A DNA stretch of 64,000 nt from Auanema rhodensis (Eukaryota; Nematoda; Chromadorea; Rhabditida; Rhabditidae). How positions within the stretch are numbered: position 1 is the first letter of the stretch; every line of letters begins with the position of its first letter. The notes under the pieces are model-generated. The model did not search any database and was not told where the DNA came from. It saw only the letters and a program-made list of their open reading frames with translations. The stretch spans positions 992,001 through 1,056,000 of the forward strand of contig OZ059894.1 of the NCBI GenBank assembly GCA_964057225.1, given 5' to 3'. Below, in pieces: positions 53,717 to 64,000 of this stretch. The position numbers and the translations under genes were made by a program.

Positions 53717-56700
53717 TTCTTCAGGGTGAAAATCGAGGATATAAGTGTGAACTTATATCAGTTGATATCTCGGTGCATTTTTAAGCTAGCGCAAATCTGA
53801 TAACACAGATCGACGCAGCTTAAAAATCCGCATCGAATGCACTATACTACATTGAGAAACGCTTTATACAAAAATTAGTTATGATCGTTTGAAAAATGAT
53901 GCATTAGTGTATGTTGAGTTTCCATGTACACTCAACATTGCTTCCAAAAACATTTTGACAAAAATTTTTTCGAAAAATTTCAAAATAATTTAGCAAAAAG
54001 TAGATGTTTTTAGATTCCTTTTTTCAAGGCAAAGACGATGGACAATGTTTTTCAACGAAAAAATTAATTCTTCAGGGTGAAAATCGAGGATATAAGTGTG
54101 AACTTATATCAGTTGATATCTCGGTGCATTTTTAAGCTAGCGCAAATCTGATAACACAGATCGACGCAGCTTAAAAATCCGCATCGAATGCACTATACTA
54201 CATTGAGAAACGCTTTATACAAAAATTAGTTATGATCGTTTGAAAAATGATGCATTAGTGTATGTTGAGTTTCCATGTACACTCAACATTGCTTCCAAAA
54301 ACATTTTGACAAAAATTTTTTCGAAAAATTTCAAAATAATTTAGCAAAAAGTAGATGTTTTTAGATTCCTTTTTTCAAGGCAAAGACGATGGACAATGTT
54401 TTTCAACGAAAAAATTAATTCTTCAGGGTGAAAATCGAGGATATAAGTGTGAACTTATATCAGTTGATATCTCGGTGCATTTTTAAGCTAGCGCAAATCT
54501 GATAACACAGATCGACGCAGCTTAAAAATCCGCATCGAATGCACTATACTACATTGAGAAACGCTTAATACAAAAATTAGTTATGATCGTTTGAAAAATG
54601 ATGCATTAGTGTATGTTGAGTTTCCATGTACACTCAACATTGCTTCCAAAAACATTTTGACGAAAATTTTTTCAAAAAATTTCAAAATAATTTAGCAAAA
54701 AGTAGATGTTTTTAGATTCCTTTTTTCAAGGCAAACACGATGGACATTGTTTTTCAACGAAAAAATTAATTCTTCAGGGTGAAAATCGAGGATATAAGTG
54801 TGAACTTATATCAGTTGATATCTCGGTGCATTTTTAAGCTAGCGCAAATCTGATAACACAGATCGACGCAGCTTAAAAATCCGCATCGAATGCACTATAC
54901 CACATTGAGAAACGCTTTATACAAAAATTAGTTATGATCGTTTGAAAAATGATGCATTAGTGTATGTTGAGTTTCCATGTACACTCAACATTGCTTCCAA
55001 AAACATTTTGACAAAAATTTTTTCGAAAAATTTCAAAATAATTTAGCAAAAAGTAGATGTTTTTAGATTCCTTTTTTCAAGGCAAACACGATGAACAATG
55101 TTTTTCAACGAAAAAATTAATTCTTCAGGGTGAAAATCGAGGATATAAGTGTGAACTTATATCAGTTGATGTCTCGGTGCATTTTTAAGCTAGCGCAAAT
55201 CTGATAACACAGATCGACGCAGCTTAAAAATCCGCATCGAATGCACTATACTACATTGAGAAACGCTTAATACAAAAATTAGTTATGATCGTTTGAAAAA
55301 TGATGCATTAGTGTATGTTGAGTTTCCATGTACACTCAACATTGCTTCCAAAAACATTTTGACAAAAATTTTTTCAAAAAATTTCAAAATAATTTAGCAA
55401 AAAGTAGATGTTTTTAGATTCCTTTTTTCAAGGCAAAGACGATGGACAATGTTATTCAACGAAAAAATTAATTCTTCAGGGTGAAAATCGAGGATATAAG
55501 TGTGAACTTATATCAGTTGATATCTCGGTGCATTTTTAAGCTAGCGCAAATCTGATAACACAGATCGACGCAGCTTAAAAATCCGCATCGAATGCACTAT
55601 ACTACTTCGAGAAACGCTTAATACAAAAATTAGTTATGATCGTTTGAAAAATGATGCATTAGTGTATGTTGAGTTTCCATGTACACTCAACATTGCTTCC
55701 AAAAACATTTTGACAAAAATTTTTTCAAAAAATTTCAAAATAATTTAGCAAAAAGTAGATGTTTTTAAATTCCTTTTTTCAAGGCAAAGACGATGGACAA
55801 TGTTATTCAACGAAAAAATTAATTCTTCAGGGTGAAAATCGAGGATATAAGTGTGAACTTATATCAGTTGATATCTCGGTGCATTTTTAAGCTAGCGCAA
55901 ATCTGATAACACAGATCGACGCAGCTTAAAAATCCGCATCGAATGCACTATACTACATTGAGAAACGCTTTATACAAAAATTAGTTATGATCGTTTGAAA
56001 AATGATGCATTAGTGTATGTTGAGTTTCCATGTACACTCAACATTGCTTCCAAAAACATTTTGACAAAAATTTTTTCGAAACATTTCAAAATAATTTAGC
56101 AAAAAGTAGATGTTTTTAGATTCCTTTTTTCAAGGCAAAGACGATGGACAATGTTTTTCAACGAAAAAATTAATTCTTCAGGGTGAAAATCGAGGATATA
56201 AGTGTGAACTTATATCAGTTGATATCTCGGTGCATTTTTAAGCTAGCGCAAATCTGATAACACAGATCGACGCAGCTTAAAAATCCGCATCGAATGCACT
56301 ATACTACATTGAGAAACGCTTTATACAAAAATTAGTTATGATCGTTTGAAAAATGATGCATTAGTGTATGTTGAGTTTCCATGTACACTCAACATTGCTT
56401 CCAAAAACATTTTGACAAAAATTTTTTCGAAAAATTTCAAAATAATTTAGCAAAAAGTAGATGTTTTTAGATTCCTTTTTTTAAGGCAAAGACGATGGAC
56501 AATGTTATTCATCGAAAAAATTAATTCTTCAGGGTGAAAATCGAGGATATAAGTGTGAACTTATATCAGTTGATATCTCGGTGCATTTTCAAGCTAGCGC
56601 AAATCTGATACCACAGATCGACGCAGCTTAAAAATCCGCATCGAATGCACTATACTACATTGAGAAACGCTTAATACAAAAATTAGTTATGATCGTTTGA

Positions 56701-57226
56701 AAAATGATGCATTAGTGTATGTTGAGTTTCCATGTACACTCAACATTGCTTCCAAAAACATTTTGACAAAAATTTTTTCGAAAAATTTCAAAATAATTTA
56801 GCAAAAAGTAGATGTTTTTAGATTCCTTTTTTCAAGGCAAAGACGATGGACAATGTTATTCAACGAAAAAATTAATTCTTCAGGGTGAAAATCGAGGATA
56901 TAAGTGTGAACTTATATCAGTTGATATCTCGGTGCATTTTTAAGCTAGCGCAAATCTGATAACACAGATCGACGCAGCTTAAAAATCCGCATCGAATGCA
57001 CTATACTACATTGAGAAACGCTTAATACAAAAATTAGTTATGATCGTTTGAAAAATGATGCATTAGTGTATGTTGAGTTTCCATGTACACTCAACATTGC
57101 TTCCAAAAACATTTTGACAAAAATTTTTTCGAAAAATTTCAAAATAATTTAGCAAAAAGTAGATGTTTTTAGATTCCTTTTTTCAAGGCAAAGACGATGG
57201 ACAATGTTTTTCAACGAAAAAATTAA
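53717..57226 (+). repeat. Second 10-mer block, copy 1 (monomers 154-163)
   Basis: Ten monomers repeated 3510 bp downstream. Markers in order are GGACATTG (monomer 156), CCACATTGAG with CGATGAAC (157), p51G (158), CTTCGAGAAAC (159), CGAAACATTTC (160), TTTTTTTAAGG with TTCATCG (161) and CATTTTCAAGC with GATACCACAG (162). I found no difference from the second copy by eye. Confidence 0.9.
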
Positions 57227-60200
57227 TTCTTCAGGGTGAAAATCGAGGATATAAGTGTGAACTTATATCAGTTGATATCTCGGTGCATTTTTAAGCTAGC
57301 GCAAATCTGATAACACAGATCGACGCAGCTTAAAAATCCGCATCGAATGCACTATACTACATTGAGAAACGCTTTATACAAAAATTAGTTATGATCGTTT
57401 GAAAAATGATGCATTAGTGTATGTTGAGTTTCCATGTACACTCAACATTGCTTCCAAAAACATTTTGACAAAAATTTTTTCGAAAAATTTCAAAATAATT
57501 TAGCAAAAAGTAGATGTTTTTAGATTCCTTTTTTCAAGGCAAAGACGATGGACAATGTTTTTCAACGAAAAAATTAATTCTTCAGGGTGAAAATCGAGGA
57601 TATAAGTGTGAACTTATATCAGTTGATATCTCGGTGCATTTTTAAGCTAGCGCAAATCTGATAACACAGATCGACGCAGCTTAAAAATCCGCATCGAATG
57701 CACTATACTACATTGAGAAACGCTTTATACAAAAATTAGTTATGATCGTTTGAAAAATGATGCATTAGTGTATGTTGAGTTTCCATGTACACTCAACATT
57801 GCTTCCAAAAACATTTTGACAAAAATTTTTTCGAAAAATTTCAAAATAATTTAGCAAAAAGTAGATGTTTTTAGATTCCTTTTTTCAAGGCAAAGACGAT
57901 GGACAATGTTTTTCAACGAAAAAATTAATTCTTCAGGGTGAAAATCGAGGATATAAGTGTGAACTTATATCAGTTGATATCTCGGTGCATTTTTAAGCTA
58001 GCGCAAATCTGATAACACAGATCGACGCAGCTTAAAAATCCGCATCGAATGCACTATACTACATTGAGAAACGCTTAATACAAAAATTAGTTATGATCGT
58101 TTGAAAAATGATGCATTAGTGTATGTTGAGTTTCCATGTACACTCAACATTGCTTCCAAAAACATTTTGACGAAAATTTTTTCAAAAAATTTCAAAATAA
58201 TTTAGCAAAAAGTAGATGTTTTTAGATTCCTTTTTTCAAGGCAAACACGATGGACATTGTTTTTCAACGAAAAAATTAATTCTTCAGGGTGAAAATCGAG
58301 GATATAAGTGTGAACTTATATCAGTTGATATCTCGGTGCATTTTTAAGCTAGCGCAAATCTGATAACACAGATCGACGCAGCTTAAAAATCCGCATCGAA
58401 TGCACTATACCACATTGAGAAACGCTTTATACAAAAATTAGTTATGATCGTTTGAAAAATGATGCATTAGTGTATGTTGAGTTTCCATGTACACTCAACA
58501 TTGCTTCCAAAAACATTTTGACAAAAATTTTTTCGAAAAATTTCAAAATAATTTAGCAAAAAGTAGATGTTTTTAGATTCCTTTTTTCAAGGCAAACACG
58601 ATGAACAATGTTTTTCAACGAAAAAATTAATTCTTCAGGGTGAAAATCGAGGATATAAGTGTGAACTTATATCAGTTGATGTCTCGGTGCATTTTTAAGC
58701 TAGCGCAAATCTGATAACACAGATCGACGCAGCTTAAAAATCCGCATCGAATGCACTATACTACATTGAGAAACGCTTAATACAAAAATTAGTTATGATC
58801 GTTTGAAAAATGATGCATTAGTGTATGTTGAGTTTCCATGTACACTCAACATTGCTTCCAAAAACATTTTGACAAAAATTTTTTCAAAAAATTTCAAAAT
58901 AATTTAGCAAAAAGTAGATGTTTTTAGATTCCTTTTTTCAAGGCAAAGACGATGGACAATGTTATTCAACGAAAAAATTAATTCTTCAGGGTGAAAATCG
59001 AGGATATAAGTGTGAACTTATATCAGTTGATATCTCGGTGCATTTTTAAGCTAGCGCAAATCTGATAACACAGATCGACGCAGCTTAAAAATCCGCATCG
59101 AATGCACTATACTACTTCGAGAAACGCTTAATACAAAAATTAGTTATGATCGTTTGAAAAATGATGCATTAGTGTATGTTGAGTTTCCATGTACACTCAA
59201 CATTGCTTCCAAAAACATTTTGACAAAAATTTTTTCAAAAAATTTCAAAATAATTTAGCAAAAAGTAGATGTTTTTAAATTCCTTTTTTCAAGGCAAAGA
59301 CGATGGACAATGTTATTCAACGAAAAAATTAATTCTTCAGGGTGAAAATCGAGGATATAAGTGTGAACTTATATCAGTTGATATCTCGGTGCATTTTTAA
59401 GCTAGCGCAAATCTGATAACACAGATCGACGCAGCTTAAAAATCCGCATCGAATGCACTATACTACATTGAGAAACGCTTTATACAAAAATTAGTTATGA
59501 TCGTTTGAAAAATGATGCATTAGTGTATGTTGAGTTTCCATGTACACTCAACATTGCTTCCAAAAACATTTTGACAAAAATTTTTTCGAAACATTTCAAA
59601 ATAATTTAGCAAAAAGTAGATGTTTTTAGATTCCTTTTTTCAAGGCAAAGACGATGGACAATGTTTTTCAACGAAAAAATTAATTCTTCAGGGTGAAAAT
59701 CGAGGATATAAGTGTGAACTTATATCAGTTGATATCTCGGTGCATTTTTAAGCTAGCGCAAATCTGATAACACAGATCGACGCAGCTTAAAAATCCGCAT
59801 CGAATGCACTATACTACATTGAGAAACGCTTTATACAAAAATTAGTTATGATCGTTTGAAAAATGATGCATTAGTGTATGTTGAGTTTCCATGTACACTC
59901 AACATTGCTTCCAAAAACATTTTGACAAAAATTTTTTCGAAAAATTTCAAAATAATTTAGCAAAAAGTAGATGTTTTTAGATTCCTTTTTTTAAGGCAAA
60001 GACGATGGACAATGTTATTCATCGAAAAAATTAATTCTTCAGGGTGAAAATCGAGGATATAAGTGTGAACTTATATCAGTTGATATCTCGGTGCATTTTC
60101 AAGCTAGCGCAAATCTGATACCACAGATCGACGCAGCTTAAAAATCCGCATCGAATGCACTATACTACATTGAGAAACGCTTAATACAAAAATTAGTTAT

Positions 60201-60736
60201 GATCGTTTGAAAAATGATGCATTAGTGTATGTTGAGTTTCCATGTACACTCAACATTGCTTCCAAAAACATTTTGACAAAAATTTTTTCGAAAAATTTCA
60301 AAATAATTTAGCAAAAAGTAGATGTTTTTAGATTCCTTTTTTCAAGGCAAAGACGATGGACAATGTTATTCAACGAAAAAATTAATTCTTCAGGGTGAAA
60401 ATCGAGGATATAAGTGTGAACTTATATCAGTTGATATCTCGGTGCATTTTTAAGCTAGCGCAAATCTGATAACACAGATCGACGCAGCTTAAAAATCCGC
60501 ATCGAATGCACTATACTACATTGAGAAACGCTTAATACAAAAATTAGTTATGATCGTTTGAAAAATGATGCATTAGTGTATGTTGAGTTTCCATGTACAC
60601 TCAACATTGCTTCCAAAAACATTTTGACAAAAATTTTTTCGAAAAATTTCAAAATAATTTAGCAAAAAGTAGATGTTTTTAGATTCCTTTTTTCAAGGCA
60701 AAGACGATGGACAATGTTTTTCAACGAAAAAATTAA
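57227..60736 (+). repeat. Second 10-mer block, copy 2 (monomers 164-173)
   Basis: All markers of 53717-57226 return at exactly 3510 bp: CTTCGAGAAAC at 59115, CGAAACATTTC at 59587, TTTTTTTAAGG near 59985. Sequence beyond 60736 differs from the start of copy 2 at p132, p318 and p325, which sets the right limit. Confidence 0.9.
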
Positions 60737-63700
60737 TTCTTCAGGGTGAAAATCGAGGATATAAGTGTGAACTTATATCAGTTGATATCTCGGTGCATTT
60801 TTAAGCTAGCGCAAATCTGATAACACAGATCGACGCAGCTTAAAAATCCGCATCGAATGCACTATACCACATTGAGAAACGCTTTATACAAAAATTAGTT
60901 ATGATCGTTTGAAAAATGATGCATTAGTGTATGTTGAGTTTCCATGTACACTCAACATTGCTTCCAAAAACATTTTGACAAAAATTTTTTCGAAAAATTT
61001 CAAAATAATTTAGCAAAAAGTAGATGTTTTTAGATTCCTTTTTTCAAGGCAAACACGATGAACAATGTTTTTCAACGAAAAAATTAATTCTTCAGGGTGA
61101 AAATCGAGGATATAAGTGTGAACTTATATCAGTTGATGTCTCGGTGCATTTTTAAGCTAGCGCAAATCTGATAACACAGATCGACGCAGCTTAAAAATCC
61201 GCATCGAATGCACTATACTACATTGAGAAACGCTTTATACAAAAATTAGTTATGATCGTTTGAAAAATGATGCATTAGTGTATGTTGAGTTTCCATGTAC
61301 ACTCAACATTGCTTCCAAAAACATTTTGACAAAAATTTTTTCGAAAAATTTCAAAATAATTTAGCAAAAAGTAGATGTTTTTAGATTCCTTTTTTTAAGG
61401 CAAAGACGATGGACAATGTTATTCATCGAAAAAATTAATTCTTCAGGGTGAAAATCGAGGATATAAGTGTGAACTTATATCAGTTGATATCTCGGTGCAT
61501 TTTCAAGCTAGCGCAAATCTGATACCACAGATCGACGCAGCTTAAAAATCCGCATCGAATGCACTATACTACATTGAGAAACGCTTAATACAAAAATTAG
61601 TTATGATCGTTTGAAAAATGATGCATTAGTGTATGTTGAGTTTCCATGTACACTCAACATTGCTTCCAAAAACATTTTGACAAAAATTTTTTCGAAAAAT
61701 TTCAAAATAATTTAGCAAAAAGTAGATGTTTTTAAATTCCTTTTTTCAAGGCAAAGACGATGGACAATGTTATTCAACGAAAAAATTAATTCTTCAGGGT
61801 GAAAATCGAGGATATAAGTGTGAACTTATATCAGTAGATATCTCGGTGCATTTTTAAGCTAGCGCAAATCTGATAACACAGATCGACGCAGCTTAAAAAT
61901 CCGCATCGAATGCACTATACTACATTGAGAAACGCTCAATACAAAAATTAGTTATGATCGTTTGAAAAATGATGCATTAGTGTATGTTGAGTTTCCATGT
62001 ACACTCAACATTGCTTCCAAAAACATTTTGACAAAAATTTTTTCGAAAAATTTCAAAATAATTTAGCAAAAAGTAGATGTTTTTAGATTCCTTTTTTCAA
62101 GGCAAAGACGATGGACAATGTTTTTCAACGAAAAAATTAATTCTTCAGGGTGAAAATCGAGGATATAAGTGTGAACTTATATCAGTTGATATCTCGGTGC
62201 ATTTTTAAGCTAGCGCAAATCTGATAACACAGATCGACGCAGCTTAAAAATCCGCATCGAATGCACTATACTACATTGAGAAACGCTTTATACAAAAATT
62301 AGTTATGATCGTTTGAAAAATGATGCATTAGTGTATGTTGAGTTTCCATGTACACTCAACATTGCTTCCAAAAACATTTTGACAAAAATTTTTTCGAAAA
62401 ATTTCAAAATAATTTAGCAAAAAGTAGATGTTTTTAGATTCCTTTTTTCAAGGCAAAGACGATGGACAATGTTTTTCAACGAAAAAATTAATTCTTCAGG
62501 GTGAAAATCGAGGATATAAGTGTGAACTTATATCAGTTGATATCTCGGTGCATTTTTAAGCTAGCGCAAATCTGATAACACAGATCGACGCAGCTTAAAA
62601 ATCCGCATCGAATGCACTATACTACATTGAGAAACGCTTTATACAAAAATTAGTTATGATCGTTTGAAAAATGATGCATTAGTGTATGTTGAGTTTCCAT
62701 GTACACTCAACATTGCTTCCAAAAACATTTTGACAAAAATTTTTTCGAAAAATTTCAAAATAATTTAGCAAAAAGTAGATGTTTTTAGATTCCTTTTTTC
62801 AAGGCAAAGACGATGGACAATGTTATTCATCGAAAAAATCAATTCTTCAGGGTGAAAATCGAGGATATAAGTGTGAACTTATATCAGTTGATATCTCGGT
62901 GCATTTTTAAGCTAGCGCAAATCTGATACCACAGATCGACGCAGCTTAAAAATCCGCATCGAATGCACTATACTACATTGAGAAACGCTTAATACAAAAA
63001 TTAGTTATGATCGTTTGAAAAATGATGCATTAGTGTATGTTGAGTTTCCATGTACACTCAACATTGCTTCCAAAAACATTTTGACGAAAATTTTTTCAAA
63101 AAATTTCAAAATAATTTAGCAAAAAGTAGATGTTTTTAGATTCCTTTTTTCAAGGCAAACACGATGGACATTGTTTTTCAACGAAAAAATTAATTCTTCA
63201 GGGTGAAAATCGAGGATATAAGTGTGAACTTATATCAGTTGATATCTCGGTGCATTTTTAAGCTAGCGCAAATCTGATAACACAGATCGACGCAGCTTAA
63301 AAATCCGCATCGAATGCACTATACTACTTTGAGAAACGCTTAATACAAAAATTAGTTATGATCGTTTGAAAAATGATGCATTAGTGTATGTTGAGTTTCC
63401 ATGTACACTCAACATTGCTTCCAAAAACATTTTGACAAAAATTTTTTCAAAAAATTTCAAAATAATTTAGCAAAAAGTAGATGTTTTTAAATTCCTTTTT
63501 TCAAGGCAAAGACGATGGACAATGTTATTCAACGAAAAAATTAATTCTTCAGGGTGAAAATCGAGGATATAAGTGTGAACTTATATCAGTTGATATCTCG
63601 GTGCATTTTTAAGCTAGCGCAAATCTGATAACACAGATCGACGCAGCTTAAAAATCCGCATCGAATGCACTATACCACATTGAGAAACGCTTTATACAAA

Positions 63701-63895
63701 AATTAGTTATGATCGTTTGAAAAATGATGCATTAGTGTATGTTGAGTTTCCATGTACACTCAACATTGCTTCCAAAAACATTTTGACAAAAATTTTTTCG
63801 AAAAATTTCAAAATAATTTAGCAAAAAGTAGATGTTTTTAGATTCCTTTTTTCAAGGCAAACACGATGAACAATGTTTTTCAACGAAAAAATTAA
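60737..63895 (+). repeat. Recombinant tail monomers 174-182
   Basis: Monomer 175 starts like a p51G monomer and continues like monomer 171 (CTTTATAC, TTTTTTTAAGG, TTCATCG), so its 5' and 3' parts have different sources. Monomers 175-177 follow 171-173 at 4-mer spacing (TTTTTTTAAGG at 59985 and 61389). Monomer 177 has a private CAGTAGATATC and CGCTCAATAC. Monomer 180 is type B, and 181-182 are ordinary types. Confidence 0.8.
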
Positions 63896-64000
63896 TTCTT
63901 CAGGGTGAAAATCGAGGATATAAGTGTGAACTTATATCAGTTGATGTCTCGGTGCATTTTTAAGCTAGCGCAAATCTGATAACACAGATCGACGCAGCTT
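63896..64000 (+). repeat. Partial monomer at right edge (105 bp)
   Basis: The first 105 bases of monomer 183, with p51G, cut by the window end inside the right arm of the second inverted repeat. The array continues beyond the window. Confidence 0.95.

Larger units (their letters stand above)
1..64000 (+). repeat. 351-bp satellite DNA array, head-to-tail, fills the window
   Basis: The motif TTCTTCAGGG recurs every 351 bases from position 13 to position 63896, always on the plus strand. That gives 182 complete monomers plus partial units at both ends. 63883 bases for 182 units is 182 x 351 + 1, and this matches the nine one-base indels I located (five insertions, four deletions). The consensus monomer has 109 G+C (31%) and 11 CpG. 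It carries poly-A and poly-T tracts and four inverted repeats. Monomers mostly differ at a limited set of sites (p21, 28, 51, 61, 66, 82, 87, 123, 132, 135, 149, 156, 244, 249, 256, 279, 297, 318, 325, 329, 334, 339, 349). No unique DNA, mobile element or gene interrupts the array. Centromeric or pericentromeric heterochromatin is the most likely setting, but that is inference; the family is not one I recognise. Confidence 0.98.

Noticed and set aside
1-64000. CRISPR array
   Set aside because: Repeats of 351 bp are directly adjacent with no unique spacers and no cas genes.
1-64000. Alpha-satellite dimer (2 x 171 bp)
   Set aside because: The unit is 351 bp, the two halves do not resemble each other, and the sequence does not look like alpha satellite.
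1-64000. Hammerhead ribozyme in the satellite transcript (CTGATAA on plus, CTGAAGA on minus)
   Set aside because: The plus-strand core is CTGATAA, not CTGANGA. The minus-strand CTGAAGA is not followed by a stem and GAAA in the needed arrangement.
1-64000. 5S rDNA, tRNA or histone-type tandem gene cluster
   Set aside because: No recognisable rRNA or tRNA sequence, box A/box B promoter pair or long open frame in the monomer.
1-64000. Transposable element insertion or inverted segment within the array
   Set aside because: Monomer phase is kept through the whole window, with only nine accounted one-base indels and no orientation change.

Overview
The whole 64 kb is one uninterrupted tandem satellite array. 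The unit is 351 bp, AT-rich (about 31% G+C in my consensus) and always in the same orientation. Taking the recurring TTCTTCAGGG as the monomer start, there are 12 bp of a partial unit at the left edge, 182 complete monomers (13-63895) and 105 bp of a partial unit at the right edge. I found no protein-coding gene, RNA gene, transposon, CRISPR array, telomeric repeat or unique sequence. Local positions below (p1-p351) count from that monomer start.

Organism: a satellite this long, regular and higher-order structured points to eukaryotic constitutive heterochromatin, either centromeric or pericentromeric. CpG is not depleted (11 per consensus monomer, about 1.3 times expectation from base composition), which argues against a heavily CpG-methylated vertebrate genome and fits many invertebrates. 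I do not recognise the monomer as a named satellite family, so species and chromosome position stay open.

Layout: monomers differ by point substitutions that travel as linked haplotypes, so duplicated blocks can be traced. From left to right: a 5-mer duplicated (13-3522); irregular monomers (3523-5411); a nearly identical 10-mer duplication (5412-12429); its last three monomers copied again (12430-13482); a 17-mer and a rearranged 18-monomer copy of it (13699-25987); a 4-mer copy (25988-27392); a 13-mer and an altered copy (27744-36518); irregular monomers (36519-38975); a four-monomer block repeated nine monomers later (38976-43538); a 5-mer made of two monomer types, A-B-A-B-B, in two copies (43539-47048); mixed monomers including a 4-mer-spaced repeat (47049-53716); a second 10-mer duplication that looks identical by eye (53717-60736); and a recombinant tail with a 4-mer-spaced copy (60737-64000). 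No single higher-order unit spans the window; it is a patchwork of mostly two-copy blocks, as expected from repeated unequal exchange.

Within the monomer, four inverted repeats stand out: p22-43, p54-120, p195-222 and p236-270. There is also an almost invariant stretch, p159-242. Length is very strictly kept: I count nine single-base indels in 182 monomers, explained by four original events spread by block duplication. If the array has a function, these are the places to look: dyads, conserved core and fixed length, as a possible chromatin or centromere substrate. That role is inference.
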